A stretch of 62,931 bases of DNA from Nostocaceae cyanobacterium (GTDB lineage Bacteria; Cyanobacteriota; Cyanobacteriia; Cyanobacteriales; Nostocaceae), in assembly GCA_030065825.1 (NCBI GenBank), contig JASJCY010000026.1, positions 1-62,931 on the forward strand, in the 5' to 3' direction. The translations under genes and the position numbers were made by a program. The number at the start of each line of letters is the position of its first letter. Position 1 is the stretch's first letter. Positions 42,793 to 52,197 of this stretch are shown here, piece by piece. Below the pieces are notes generated by a model. It was not told where the DNA came from. It did not search any database and saw only the letters and a list, made by a program, of their open reading frames with translations.

Positions 42793-43494
42793 TTAACTTA
42801 TCATTCCTTCCAGGGCAGTTACATCGGGAATACAAATAGTTTCCACTTCCCGTTTAATTAATCCCTTTTTTTCTAATTTTGTTAGTACTCTGGTGACAGT
42901 TTCCCGTGCTAGTCCACTCAAACTACTTAACTCTCGGTGGGGTAAATTGGGAATTTCTGTTCCTGCTTGCCGTTTTTTTCCTTGTCCCTCTGCTAAAAAT
43001 AACAAAGTATCTGCTACCCTTGATTGACTATCAGATTCTCGTAACCGTAGTCGCCGATTTACCTGCCGTAAACGTCGCGCCATCAGCTGTGCTAATCTTA
43101 CTCCTGCCAAAGGTTCTGTCTCGACTAAATGCACAAAATCCTGTGCTGGCATACTACCAATGGTAGTTGGTGTTAAAGTAATCACATCCGTAGAGCGAGG
43201 TACTTCATCTAATGCTGCCATTTCCCCAAATAATTCCCCTTTACCAATAATATTCAGGGTCACTTCTTTACCTTCCATGTTGTAGGTACGAATTTTTACC
43301 CACCCTTCTATAATAAAATATACTGAACCACCCCAGTCATTTTCCAGTAAAATTACTTGATTAGCTGGGTGGGTGCGGCTAACAAAATGAGTCAGGGCTG
43401 TTTCCACAGCATCTTCTGGTAACCCTTGGAAAAAGGGAGCTGATACAATCCAGGGATTGGCGGCTGTTTGCATATATCTATCTTCCATTACCAC
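42793..43494 (-). CDS. Crp/Fnr family transcriptional regulator
   Basis: This 233-aa regulator has an N-terminal cyclic-nucleotide-binding beta roll (about 20-130: GSVYFIIEGWVKIRTYNMEG, GELFGEMAALDEVPRSTDVI) and a C-terminal winged helix (about 155-228: ELSSLSGLARETVTRVLTKL). The FGE...R-S/T pattern of the phosphate-binding cassette is kept, so cAMP or c-di-GMP binding is possible. It is not NtcA. An in-frame ATG seven codons later (MQTAANPW) may be the true start. Target genes are unknown. Confidence 0.9.
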   Translation of the reverse strand: MVMEDRYMQTAANPWIVSAPFFQGLPEDAVETALTHFVSRTHPANQVILLENDWGGSVYFIIEGWVKIRTYNMEGKEVTLNIIGKGELFGEMAALDEVPRSTDVITLTPTTIGSMPAQDFVHLVETEPLAGVRLAQLMARRLRQVNRRLRLRESDSQSRVADTLLFLAEGQGKKRQAGTEIPNLPHRELSSLSGLARETVTRVLTKLEKKGLIKREVETICIPDVTALEGMIS

Positions 43495-44006
43495 ATCTTG
43501 AGTTAAGCTGAAATCTACACAAGATAATTAAGAGGGCTATTGTCCTTTTCAAACATCAAGCTAAAATCATGTTACACAAAAAAACCGATCTCGAATAATT
43601 TCTAAATAATCTTGACACCATTAAGTTCCCAGCAAGTCAAAGTTTTACAAATATTTTTTTACGACTGCGATTGCTTGTTGTAGGGCAAGGAAATCAAAAT
43701 TAGTTTTTTTCTGGGGAAGTGCCTTAGGAAACAGCCACATTTTAAATGTGATAGAAGAATAACATTGAGCAAATAAATTTAATCATACTCAAAGCAATTA
43801 ATTTTTGCTAACGTGAGATTTTCAGTTGTTTTTTACTGCTTGTTGAGGTGACAGTGGATGGTTAGGGATGAATAACATAATTGCAGTGAGGATCATTAGG
43901 TATATCGACATCTAAAGGCAGCCATAAACTGTCGAAAGGCTTGGAAATCAGTAGTTTTAATCATTATCGCCCCAACAAAGTAAAGTTATAGTTAAGGTAA
44001 ATCACA

Positions 44007-47000
44007 GTGAATTCCCGCGTAAGTGAAATTCAAAATCTGATTGCAGATATTGACCGTCTACTAAATCACCGTAGCAATTTCTTATCTCGGTTTATCTCCC
44101 ACCAGGAACAAGAACCCCGACAGGTTTTGGAACGAATTCGCAGTTTTCTTGTTACCATAGCAAGTGAAGAGGAATCTGGTAGCGATCGCTCTTTGTTGCC
44201 CTCAGTCTCGCCTTTATTGTCGCAATTTGCTGCTGGTAGTAATAACCATCCCTCTTTGCTGCCCAGTAATTCTCCTCAATCCCAGGGGGATAGTATGGTA
44301 CCATCGCCACAGCCAGACTTTTCAGGGATTCTCCAACCTTTGCACGCGGAATTACAAGGGCTGTTGCAAGAGCGGACAAATTTGGTGCATGAAATTCGCC
44401 AACTGGAACAAAAACGATCGCACAGTTATTCTTTGGCACAACAGATGGCAAATCAGGAACAGATGATTTCCGAATTTTTGCGGGTGCTGATGAATCGTTT
44501 AATGGGGAATATGCCTCCTACACAAGTGATGGAACCAAGGGCAAATTTACAATTGTTGCCGTCAGTAGATGGGGATATTGTCCCTACTAGTATTTCTACT
44601 CCTCCTGTGTTAAACTCTCCAGAAAGGGTAGAGAAGATTGCCCGACTTGTGCAGGATCTAGATCGACGCTTGTTGGCGCTAGATGGAACTGTAAATGTAG
44701 TGTTTGAGTCTCTACAGCGCAATATTCACAATTATCATGATTCGTTGTCTCAAGGGCTATCTAGAATCCACAGCAAGGGTGCCCAAGGGGAAGAAGTATT
44801 AATCAATTTCATCGAAAATTTAACCCAGTTGTTAGGGCAACAAACTATCTCCGCACAGGAATCGTTATCGGTACGGGCTGATAAAATTAATTCACCAAAT
44901 ATTAATTCACCAGTTCAACAAGCAGAAATTAAGCACGAGGAAGCTGATTTTGAAGTTCATCAGGATTATATCATTACACCCGCAGCAATCAATCCAGAGT
45001 TGGAGGGAACCCCAAATACTGCTGTAAAGACAGATTCAGAAACATTACAGCGGACTAATTCTGGGATAATTAGCGATGCTCCTAAACAGCCGCTAGGCGA
45101 TCGCGTAGACCAACTTTATGCTAGTTTCTTTGCTGAGGATGAAGTTTCTGTAGCCCCAATTCAGGAACGAGAAAGTCAATTTAGCACCCAGGAAATTGAT
45201 GATTTCAGTGATATTGCTTATGAATTCAATGCCACTGTTCCAGAATCTTCTTTTGGTAATCCATCAATTTTGGATATAGTTGATACTCTCTCTACACCAG
45301 AGTCAGTTACAACTAACCGCCAGGAAGATACAATTTTAGATGAGGAAGAAATACCATCTAATGTTAATTTGGTGAATCCGGAATCGCAAGTACATGTTCG
45401 TGTAGAAGGTAAAGTTAGTGATTCCCAGAAATATATTCCAACAAATCCAGTTCCTGTAGAAGATGAGTTTGCTGATTCCCAGAAATATATTTCAGCAAAT
45501 CCAGTTCCTGTAGAAGATAAAGTTCCTGTAGAAGATGAGTTTGCTGATTCCCAGAAATATATTCCAACAAATCCAGTTCCTGTAGAAGATAAACTACCTG
45601 TAGAAGATGAGTTTGCTGATTCCCAGAAATATATTCCAACAAATCCAGTTCCTGTAGAAGATGTAGAAGATGAGTTTGCTGATTCCCAGAAATATATTTC
45701 AGCAAATCCAGTACCTGTAGAAGATAAAGTACCTGTAGAAGATAAAGTTACTGATTCCCAGAAATATATTCCAGCAAATCCAGTACCTGTAGAAGATGTA
45801 GAAGATGAGTTTGCTGATTCCCAGAAATATATTCCAGCAAATCCAGTACCTGTAGAAGATAAAGTTCCTGTAGAAGATAAAGTTACCGATTCCCAGAAAC
45901 ATATTCCAGCAAATCCAGTACCTGTACAAGATATTGCTATTTCCATGCCAGATCCCTGGTTTGATCAACCAGATTCAGAACTTGTGGATATTACCTTCAC
46001 AGCTAGTTCTAATCAGAGTTTAGAAGGGAATTTAAATGAAAACACAGACAATCTAAATTCTGTAAATATTGAAAAAGCAAACAAGCCTTTAGAACCAGAA
46101 AGTAGGGATATTCCTACTTCCTTGGGAACCGCTACCGGAACAGAACCCGTACAAGATGGGATAAAATCCCTTACAGACTTGTTTGTAGATCAACATCAGG
46201 AAAAACAACCACCAGAATCAGCAACAGCAACTCCAGCTAATACTCCAGCTAACACTGCGGATACCATAGCAGGGGTTAGCGATCGTAATTTGGGTAATTG
46301 GATAGATGATTTCATTCCAGCATCACCAAAAGAAAATTTACTCCCCCAAGAACAGTCACAAGGGAAAGCTGTACCGGAAATTTCCCTAAATGTAGAACAG
46401 TTAAGACAATTAGAAGAGGATTTAGCGAATTTTGACCGCGATTCTAAATCTACGTTACAGCCAGAACCAAACTTAGTAAACACGCAACCCGTAGAATTAC
46501 CAAAAGTAGCTGATAATTCCCTAGAATCAACAGCTACAAACTTAGACTTACAACCCCCAGAAGAACTGATATCCGAAACTGAAAAAAAAAATCAAGCCAA
46601 AATAGAGACAAAAGAAAATCCTTTACTCTCCGTTTTTAAACCAGTACATAAAACCAATATTTCCCTTAATAGTGCCAAGGGAGTATGGTACATAGGAATT
46701 GATATCGGCACCACCGGAATTTCCGCTGCACTTCTCAACCGTTCCACAACAGAAGTATATCCCATCTATTGGTCAGCAGCAGAACAACCAGAACCAGATG
46801 CCCAAAGTAGTTCATTTCGCTTACCAGCTGAGGTTTATTTGCCCAAGACAGTTGTTGCACCCTCAAAGACGACAAATATATCAGAACCAATCCATAATCT
46901 GTTCTCGGCGCATTTAAAGCCCTATTTGCAACTAGCATTACCTTTCAAAGATGAAGGCAAAAAATGGGAACCTGTGGTGGAATTCAATCACTATTCCACC

Positions 47001-48527
47001 CTCCCCCTAGTGTGGGTAGTACGATCCCTCTCGAAATTACTGTCAACCCTCAAATGCGATCGCAGTAGTACCACCCCTGGTTTAATCGCTGCAGCGGTAG
47101 GAATACAACCAGATACATTCCATCAGATTATTGATAATATTGCGGGTGTAATCTGTAATTTTCCCTCTAGTTGGTCAGAACAATATCGCTTTAATATTAG
47201 GGAAGCTCTTCTTGCTTGCAAACTAGTCCAACATCCACAACAAGTATTTTTTGTCGAGGAAGCCATCGCTACCCTACTCTCCGAGTTGGATAGTCCAGAA
47301 GGGGAAATAGTCAAATTCAGCGTTGGTGCGGCTTCTCGTCCTGCTAAAACCAGCGAACGTTCCCTGTTTGGCAATACTTTAACCATCAACATTGGGGCAA
47401 TATTCACACAGATGGCGCTAGTAGATTTACCAGAATCTCTACTAGATTTAACCCACAGTGATTTTATGCTACATGATTTTGCCTATGCCGGGAAGGGAAT
47501 CGATCAGGATATTATTTGCCAGTTACTGTTACCATCAAAATGGCGCTCTCCACGCACACAAGTCCAGGAAGATAGTAAAGCATCTAACATTAAACCCTGG
47601 CATTGGCAACCATCAATTCCCGGTTTAGAGCAAGTAACCTGGGAGAGTTTAGGATTAGAAGAATTAGAATTACCTCATGTTGGAGAAGCAGATACCATTG
47701 AGCGGATTATGCTTCAGCAACGTCTAGAAAGTACCATTTTAGGCAAGGCATTACTGGATGCTGCAATCGCCTTAAAGCTAATTTTACAACACCAAGATTC
47801 CTTTACCTTGGAATTGGCAGATCAACGCTGGGTATTACAACGAAAAGACTTGGAAACCCAGGTATTTGTCCCCTTTGTGCGTCGCTTAAATCGAGAATTG
47901 AACAAATTGTTGGTGGCTCGTGGTATACCTACAGAAGCTATAAATCAGGCAATTCTTACTGGTGGGGTAGCTTCCGTTGGTGCAGTTAGCCGTTGGCTAC
48001 GGCAAAAACTCCCCAATGCTAAGATTATTCAAGATGCCTATCTCCACGAAAATGGTACTCCTATCTGTTCTCGGGTAGCATATGGACTTGCTATGTTACC
48101 TTTGCATCCCCTCGTTGTAGATATACCCCGACAGCAGTATACAGACTATTTCTTGTTCACCGAATTACTGCGAATTTTCCCAGACAGAGCTTTATCTTTC
48201 AATGAAATTATCCAGTTATTCGAGAATCGCGGTATCAATACACGCAACTGTCAAGAACGGTTGCTAGCTTTCTTAGAAGGAGAACTACCCCCAGGTTTGC
48301 TACCTAATACCCTCGATTTTACCTGGCTGACTCCAAAATCTCAGGAAAATTCTCACTACCACGCTATCACTACTGCACCACTATTTGCAAAGCAAGATCA
48401 TACCTATCGTCCAAATCCCCAACAAATACAATGTTTGCTTTCCTATCTCGATGCTATTAAAGCCAGTACCCAGCAATCTTTGCAGGAACCCTACACGGTT
48501 AATTTCGCTTTAGGTGTTTCTGTGTAA
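44007..48527 (+). CDS. large Hsp70-like (actin-fold ATPase) protein with repeat linker
   Basis: This 1506-aa protein starts at GTG 44007. Coiled-coil parts lie at about 1-40 and 115-155; a long acidic disordered region (about 300-880) includes eight DSQKYI(P/S)(A/T)NPVPVED units (about 471-645). From about 892 there is an Hsp70/actin-type fold: phosphate-1 VWYIGIDIGTTGISAALLNR, a weak phosphate-2 (TLTINIGAIFTQMALVDL, with Asn where Asp is usual) and adenosine motif AILTGGVASVGAVSRWL. About 130 residues follow. Its function is unknown; it may be a structural or regulatory ATPase. It stands alone, with 500 bp of clear upstream sequence. Confidence 0.8.
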   Translation: MNSRVSEIQNLIADIDRLLNHRSNFLSRFISHQEQEPRQVLERIRSFLVTIASEEESGSDRSLLPSVSPLLSQFAAGSNNHPSLLPSNSPQSQGDSMVPSPQPDFSGILQPLHAELQGLLQERTNLVHEIRQLEQKRSHSYSLAQQMANQEQMISEFLRVLMNRLMGNMPPTQVMEPRANLQLLPSVDGDIVPTSISTPPVLNSPERVEKIARLVQDLDRRLLALDGTVNVVFESLQRNIHNYHDSLSQGLSRIHSKGAQGEEVLINFIENLTQLLGQQTISAQESLSVRADKINSPNINSPVQQAEIKHEEADFEVHQDYIITPAAINPELEGTPNTAVKTDSETLQRTNSGIISDAPKQPLGDRVDQLYASFFAEDEVSVAPIQERESQFSTQEIDDFSDIAYEFNATVPESSFGNPSILDIVDTLSTPESVTTNRQEDTILDEEEIPSNVNLVNPESQVHVRVEGKVSDSQKYIPTNPVPVEDEFADSQKYISANPVPVEDKVPVEDEFADSQKYIPTNPVPVEDKLPVEDEFADSQKYIPTNPVPVEDVEDEFADSQKYISANPVPVEDKVPVEDKVTDSQKYIPANPVPVEDVEDEFADSQKYIPANPVPVEDKVPVEDKVTDSQKHIPANPVPVQDIAISMPDPWFDQPDSELVDITFTASSNQSLEGNLNENTDNLNSVNIEKANKPLEPESRDIPTSLGTATGTEPVQDGIKSLTDLFVDQHQEKQPPESATATPANTPANTADTIAGVSDRNLGNWIDDFIPASPKENLLPQEQSQGKAVPEISLNVEQLRQLEEDLANFDRDSKSTLQPEPNLVNTQPVELPKVADNSLESTATNLDLQPPEELISETEKKNQAKIETKENPLLSVFKPVHKTNISLNSAKGVWYIGIDIGTTGISAALLNRSTTEVYPIYWSAAEQPEPDAQSSSFRLPAEVYLPKTVVAPSKTTNISEPIHNLFSAHLKPYLQLALPFKDEGKKWEPVVEFNHYSTLPLVWVVRSLSKLLSTLKCDRSSTTPGLIAAAVGIQPDTFHQIIDNIAGVICNFPSSWSEQYRFNIREALLACKLVQHPQQVFFVEEAIATLLSELDSPEGEIVKFSVGAASRPAKTSERSLFGNTLTINIGAIFTQMALVDLPESLLDLTHSDFMLHDFAYAGKGIDQDIICQLLLPSKWRSPRTQVQEDSKASNIKPWHWQPSIPGLEQVTWESLGLEELELPHVGEADTIERIMLQQRLESTILGKALLDAAIALKLILQHQDSFTLELADQRWVLQRKDLETQVFVPFVRRLNRELNKLLVARGIPTEAINQAILTGGVASVGAVSRWLRQKLPNAKIIQDAYLHENGTPICSRVAYGLAMLPLHPLVVDIPRQQYTDYFLFTELLRIFPDRALSFNEIIQLFENRGINTRNCQERLLAFLEGELPPGLLPNTLDFTWLTPKSQENSHYHAITTAPLFAKQDHTYRPNPQQIQCLLSYLDAIKASTQQSLQEPYTVNFALGVSV
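45415..45935. repeat. coding tandem repeat (VPVEDKVPVEDEFADSQKYI type)
   Basis: Eight DSQKYI units, with GTAGAAGAT(A/G)A modules inserted once or twice between them, give a mosaic of 54-72 bp units. Near-identity at DNA level points to recent expansion or gene conversion. The antisense strand is also open over much of it, which is only a shadow. Confidence 0.9.
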
Positions 48528-48545
48528 ATGGTAAATGGGAAAAAC

Positions 48546-48665
48546 TTAGAGGATGTTTATAAAATAAATATCAAACTCTGGTGAGAGTTCAGAAACCGGG
48601 TTTATGAAGGCATACATACTCAAATTCTCGGTTCTCCACCTATTCCAAACCCGGTTTCTTTAGTG
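48546..48665. repeat. long AAACCGGGTTT palindromic element, copy 3 of 3 (inverted)
   Basis: AGAGGATGTTTATAAAATAA, GGCATACATACTCAAATTCT and CGGTTCTCCACCTATTCC match 7991-8118 and 13908-14038 in reverse orientation. It starts 20 bp after the Hsp70-like gene stop. Confidence 0.85.
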
Positions 48666-48682
48666 CAACAGTTTAGCCTTAA

Positions 48683-49090
48683 TTCATTTCTTGCACTATT
48701 CTCAACAAGGCTAAAAAACCGGGGTTTCTCAACGCAAAATTCCCGACTTTCAGCATTAGTCATTCTTAACCCTCTTGTGTCACTCTGGGAAGAGAAAAAT
48801 AAATGTAGGTTGGGTAGAACGTACACCTAGTGTTCGGTGTAGGGTAGTGAAACCCAACAATACCAAAGTTTTTGGTTGTTGGGTTACTCTGCGAGAAGTC
48901 CCTACGGGTCTACGTCCCACCCCTTTGGGGAAGCAAGCTACAACCCAACCTACCCCTAAATTAATAAAAGTTCTTAAGAATAAGGGTTTTGGATTTTTAT
49001 TAGCGCGAGAGTGATTAAAGAGGGTTAAGAAACCCCGGCAGTCGCTACAAGTTTGGAAGAACAACACGCTGCCTCGCTTTTTAACCCAGG
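48683..49090. repeat. TCTTGCAC...AGGTGCAT element interrupted by a TAGGTTGGGT palindrome
   Basis: The left half TTTCTTGCACTATTCTCAAC...GCATTAGTCATTCTTAA and right end TTTTTAACCCAGGTGCAT frame an insert (48780-49080) carrying TAGGTTGGGTAGAACG, AACCCAACAA and CAACCCAACCTACC arms. The insert has its own CTCTTGTGTCACTCTGGGA flank. This is another nested case. Confidence 0.7.
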
Positions 49091-49129
49091 TGCATTCCGG
49101 TGTGTTAACAACAATACCATTTACACACA

Positions 49130-49220
49130 TCTTACACTTAGGCTAAAAACCGGGTTTCTTGCAAATCTCTCAGTCTCAAAACCTTAATTTTTCGTTTAGA
49201 AACCCGGTTTTTTTAGATTC
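49130..49220. repeat. AAACCGGGTTT element (inverted copy of 26960-27040)
   Basis: TTGCAAATCTCTCAGTCTCA and AAAACCTTAATTTT are the reverse complement of the core at 26990-27020; ends AAAAACCGGGTTTCTTG and AGAAACCCGGTTTTT. Confidence 0.8.
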
Positions 49221-49365
49221 CACTTGCCAGCAACAGTAATTAGCCGAACTTTCCTAGGGGTGCGGTTTCCGCACCCCTACAAATCTATCATTGGTGACAT
49301 TTTTCTTTCAAATTGGTAAAGCGTCAAAAATGCTATATAGCGGTTTTCACGCTTGATAGAATACA

Positions 49366-49456
49366 GATGAACCTCACCCCCTTCCCCTCTCCTTACTATA
49401 GACACGGAGTGGCTTCCCGTAGGGTAGGAGAGGGGTGTCCGCAGGACGGGGTGAGG
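49366..49456. repeat. CCTCACCCCC...GGGGTGAGG palindrome
   Basis: AACCTCACCCCCTTCCCCTC and GGACGGGGTGAGGTTC arms with an inserted GACACGGAGTGGCTTCCCGT. It is the same core as 5781-5840, here without the GGCGTTGCT frame. The 49230-49685 gap otherwise holds only AT-rich DNA. Confidence 0.85.
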
Positions 49457-49685
49457 TTCCCTCGTGTATTGGACTCAACTGAAAAGCGCTATATTATGTC
49501 AGGATAATTACTGATACTATTGTATATTGCATTTAATTAACTTTTATTACAAAATATGTAAGTTTTAAAAATCTCAGTTTAATTAAAAGATTATATAAAC
49601 TTTGGGCATTTTCATGACATTTACTGACTTGAGTTACCTATATTAATACCTAAAGGTACTTGAGTAATAAAAAGTAATTTGAACC

Positions 49686-50387
49686 GTGTTAATTAATAGT
49701 TTTAAGAGAAAATACCCTGTTGCCGATAATTTAATGATTCTGAATTACCATGATTCAGTAAATTCGCGGTTACACCCTTTACATTCATCCACTCAAAGCA
49801 CCATCAAGCGATGTATTGACATTTTAGGAGCTATAGTTGGATTAATAATTACAGGGATTGTGGCGATTCCCGTAGCAATTGTGACTCAGTTTGATGACCC
49901 AGGTCCAATACTTTACAGTCAAATCCGCTGTGGTTTAAATGGAAAACCTTTTCGGATTTGGAAGTTTCGTTCCATGGTTGTCAATGCTGACAAACTCAAG
50001 CATTTAGTGAAAAACGAAGCCAAGGGGTATATATTTAAATCAGTTGATGACCCCAGAATTACCCGTGTAGGTAAATTCTTACGTCGTACTAGCTTAGATG
50101 AATTACCCCAATTTTGGAATGTGCTTTTGGGGGATATGAGTTTAGTTGGAACTCGTCCACCGACTCCAGATGAAGTAATCAATTATAAACCATATCACTG
50201 GCAAAGATTGCAAGTCAAGCCTGGTATCACTGGAGAATGGCAAGTAAATGGTCGTTCTAATATTAAGGACTTTGAAACCATTGTGCAAATGGATCTCGAT
50301 TACCAGCGCAAGTGGTCGATCGCCTATGATATTAGTCTAATTTTGAAAACAATTGGGGTAGTACTAGGCAAGAAAGGTGCTTATTAA
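49686..50387 (+). CDS. sugar transferase (undecaprenyl-phosphate glycosyl-1-phosphate transferase type)
   Basis: This 233-aa monotopic membrane enzyme starts exopolysaccharide repeat synthesis by moving a sugar phosphate to the lipid carrier. It has one hydrophobic hairpin (about 41-70, CIDILGAIVGLIITGIVAIP), then the core: PGPILYSQIRCGLNGKPFRI, WKFRSMV, DPRITRVGKFLRRTSLDELPQ, NVLLGDMSLVGTRPP and VKPGITGEWQVNGRS. The start is GTG 49686. It lacks the N-terminal WbaP-type domain, so it is the short PglC-like form. No other polysaccharide gene adjoins it. Confidence 0.92.
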   Translation: MLINSFKRKYPVADNLMILNYHDSVNSRLHPLHSSTQSTIKRCIDILGAIVGLIITGIVAIPVAIVTQFDDPGPILYSQIRCGLNGKPFRIWKFRSMVVNADKLKHLVKNEAKGYIFKSVDDPRITRVGKFLRRTSLDELPQFWNVLLGDMSLVGTRPPTPDEVINYKPYHWQRLQVKPGITGEWQVNGRSNIKDFETIVQMDLDYQRKWSIAYDISLILKTIGVVLGKKGAY

Positions 50388-50394
50388 GCATTAA

Positions 50395-51234
50395 TTAACC
50401 TTTAACCCCGCTACCTGTTTCCGTAGGTACAATGTAGCGTTGTAAAGCCAGAAATACCAACAGTACTGGGATAATAGAAATTACTGAACCAGCAGCTACC
50501 AGTCTCCAATCAAGGGTAAAAGTGCCAGCTAACTTTGCCACTCCTAAAGGTAAAGTATATAAGTTTTCATCTTGGATGACAATTAGGGGCCAAAGATAAT
50601 CACTCCAAGAACCGATAAACACGAAAATTGCCAAAGTGACAAGTGCTGGACGAACAGTTGGTAACATTACGTGCCACCATAAGCCTAACTCAGAACAGCC
50701 ATCCATACGTGCTGCTTCTTCCATCTCTTTGGGGACACCCATAAAAGCCTGTCGCAATAAAAAAATGCCAAAAGCGTTAGCAAGATTGGGAAAAATTATC
50801 CCCCAATAACTGTTGGTTAAACCTAACTGGACTGTTAGCATGTACAAGGGAATCATCACGATTTGGAAGGGAATCATAATCGTGGAGACAATCGCAATAA
50901 AAATCCAGTCTCTTCCCCAGAAAGATAGTCTTGCTAAGGGATAAGCAGCTAAGGAACACAACAGTAAATTTAAACCCACCACCAGCACCGCTACTAGGGT
51001 GCTATTAAATATGTAATCACCAAAAGGGATAGTTTGCCAAACCTTGACAAAGTTCTCAACAGTTGGTTGAGTTGGCAATAATTGTGGTGGAGATTGAAAG
51101 ATATTTTCTGTGGGTGACTTGAAGGATGTACCCACTAGCCATAAAAGAGGGAATAACATTAAAAGTGCGATCGCACCCAGCAAAGCATATGTGACAATAA
51201 GATGAAAACGCGAATTTTGCTTGTCATTTGTCAT
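50395..51234 (-). CDS. carbohydrate ABC transporter permease (MalG/UgpE type)
   Basis: This 279-aa protein has six membrane helices and the EAA loop contacting the ATPase (MEEAARMDGCSELGLWWHVM, LPTVRPALVTLAIF). It is the second permease of a CUT1-type sugar importer. The binding protein and first permease are not in this window region, so it is a lone permease, or its partners are elsewhere, as often in cyanobacteria. It is convergent with the sugar transferase gene (7 bp gap). Tandem heptamers lie upstream of its start. Confidence 0.9.
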   Translation of the reverse strand: MTNDKQNSRFHLIVTYALLGAIALLMLFPLLWLVGTSFKSPTENIFQSPPQLLPTQPTVENFVKVWQTIPFGDYIFNSTLVAVLVVGLNLLLCSLAAYPLARLSFWGRDWIFIAIVSTIMIPFQIVMIPLYMLTVQLGLTNSYWGIIFPNLANAFGIFLLRQAFMGVPKEMEEAARMDGCSELGLWWHVMLPTVRPALVTLAIFVFIGSWSDYLWPLIVIQDENLYTLPLGVAKLAGTFTLDWRLVAAGSVISIIPVLLVFLALQRYIVPTETGSGVKG

Positions 51235-51235
51235 T

Positions 51236-51398
51236 GGTCATTTGTCATTTGTTATTTGTTATTTGTCATTTGTCATTTGTTATTTACCCATTACCAATTA
51301 CCAATTACCAATTACCAATTACCCATTACCAATTACCAATTACCAATTACCCATTACCCATTACCCATTACCAATTACCAATTACCAATTACTCATTC
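51236..51398. repeat. heptamer tandem repeats (TTGTCAT/TTGTTAT then ATTACCA/ATTACCC)
   Basis: Two adjoining tracts of 7-bp units, the first about 7 units and the second about 14, separate the permease start from the MazF stop. Confidence 0.92.
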
Positions 51399-51399
51399 C

Positions 51400-51750
51400 C
51401 TATTCATAATCGACACAAATTACTAAACCAGCTAACAATTCTTGCAAAACATTCTGGGAAACTTGCCCTAATCTAATAGTAAATCTCTCCACAGAAATAC
51501 TCCGGACTTGCAGGAGGTTGCCAGCAGAATCTTGTGCCAAACCATTGTCTTGAGTCCGCTTAATAGCAACCATAAAAGGACGTTCTTGAAACCTCGATTG
51601 CCAACTGGTGAGGGGAACAACAATTCGCATGGGAATAGCTGCAAATAGTTCCGAATTAATAACTATAGCAGGTCTAGTTTTTTGTAGTTCTTGCCCTACA
51701 GTTGGATCGAGTTGTACTAGCCAAATTTCGCCACGTTTGGGACTACTCAT
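51400..51750 (-). CDS. MazF/PemK family toxin (type II toxin-antitoxin)
   Basis: This 116-aa protein (ATG 51750; AAGGAGGA immediately upstream) has the MazF fold features: RGEIWLVQLDPTVGQELQKT, RPAIVINSELF, RIVVPLTSW, DSAGNLLQVRSISVERF. MazF enzymes cut RNA at short motifs. The arginine in KTRPAIVI and the serine/threonine in VPLTSW match active-site positions. It lies directly after the antitoxin gene on the same strand (22-bp gap), so the two form one operon. Length is normal. Confidence 0.9.
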   Translation of the reverse strand: MSSPKRGEIWLVQLDPTVGQELQKTRPAIVINSELFAAIPMRIVVPLTSWQSRFQERPFMVAIKRTQDNGLAQDSAGNLLQVRSISVERFTIRLGQVSQNVLQELLAGLVICVDYE

Positions 51751-51772
51751 TCCTCCTTTTCCAGTCTCCAAC

Positions 51773-52174
51773 TTATAAACCTGAAAACTCTGTGAGTTCG
51801 GGATCGGTTAAAAAGTCTTCAGCTGTGGCAGCGATAAAAGGAACTAGTAATTTATGACGTTCTGCGATTGGTAGGGCAGCTATTTCCCGAAGAGATGGTT
51901 TGTTTTCAGAGAATACTACTGTGGAATCACTATCTAATTTCTCCGCAATCTCTTCCGGCATATATTTTCCAGCAGCAACTTGATAACGAGATAATGCATC
52001 CATAAATTCTGAACTACTTAAACCAGCAATTTCTGCGGCTTTTAACTGGGAAATTTCTCCTAATTCATACCATTTAACAGCAGCCGCAATTCGCATTTCT
52101 CGCACAAATTCATTTGGCTGTTTGTGTAAGTCAGAAAATACGTTTTCAGGCAAATCAATCGAAACACTTTTCAC
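51773..52174 (-). CDS. UPF0175-like antitoxin paired with MazF
   Basis: This 133-aa protein starts with a UPF0175-like domain (SIDLPENVFSDLHKQPNEFV, REMRIAAAVKWYELGEISQL, KAAEIAGLSSSEFMDALSRY), a small helix-turn-helix protein usually paired with PIN-domain (DUF3368) toxins. Residues about 75-133 form an acidic tail (SLREIAALPIAERHKLLVPF) that could wrap the toxin. Here the partner is MazF, an unusual match. The gene is upstream, as expected for autoregulated pairs. Confidence 0.8.
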   Translation of the reverse strand: MKSVSIDLPENVFSDLHKQPNEFVREMRIAAAVKWYELGEISQLKAAEIAGLSSSEFMDALSRYQVAAGKYMPEEIAEKLDSDSTVVFSENKPSLREIAALPIAERHKLLVPFIAATAEDFLTDPELTEFSGL

Positions 52175-52197
52175 TCTGGGTTACCTCCACTCCAGCC

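Noticed and set aside
45218-45968. Long open frames on the minus strand within the Hsp70-like gene
   Set aside because: They arise from the DNA repeat inside a clear plus-strand gene and have a low-complexity Ser/Thr/Gly composition.
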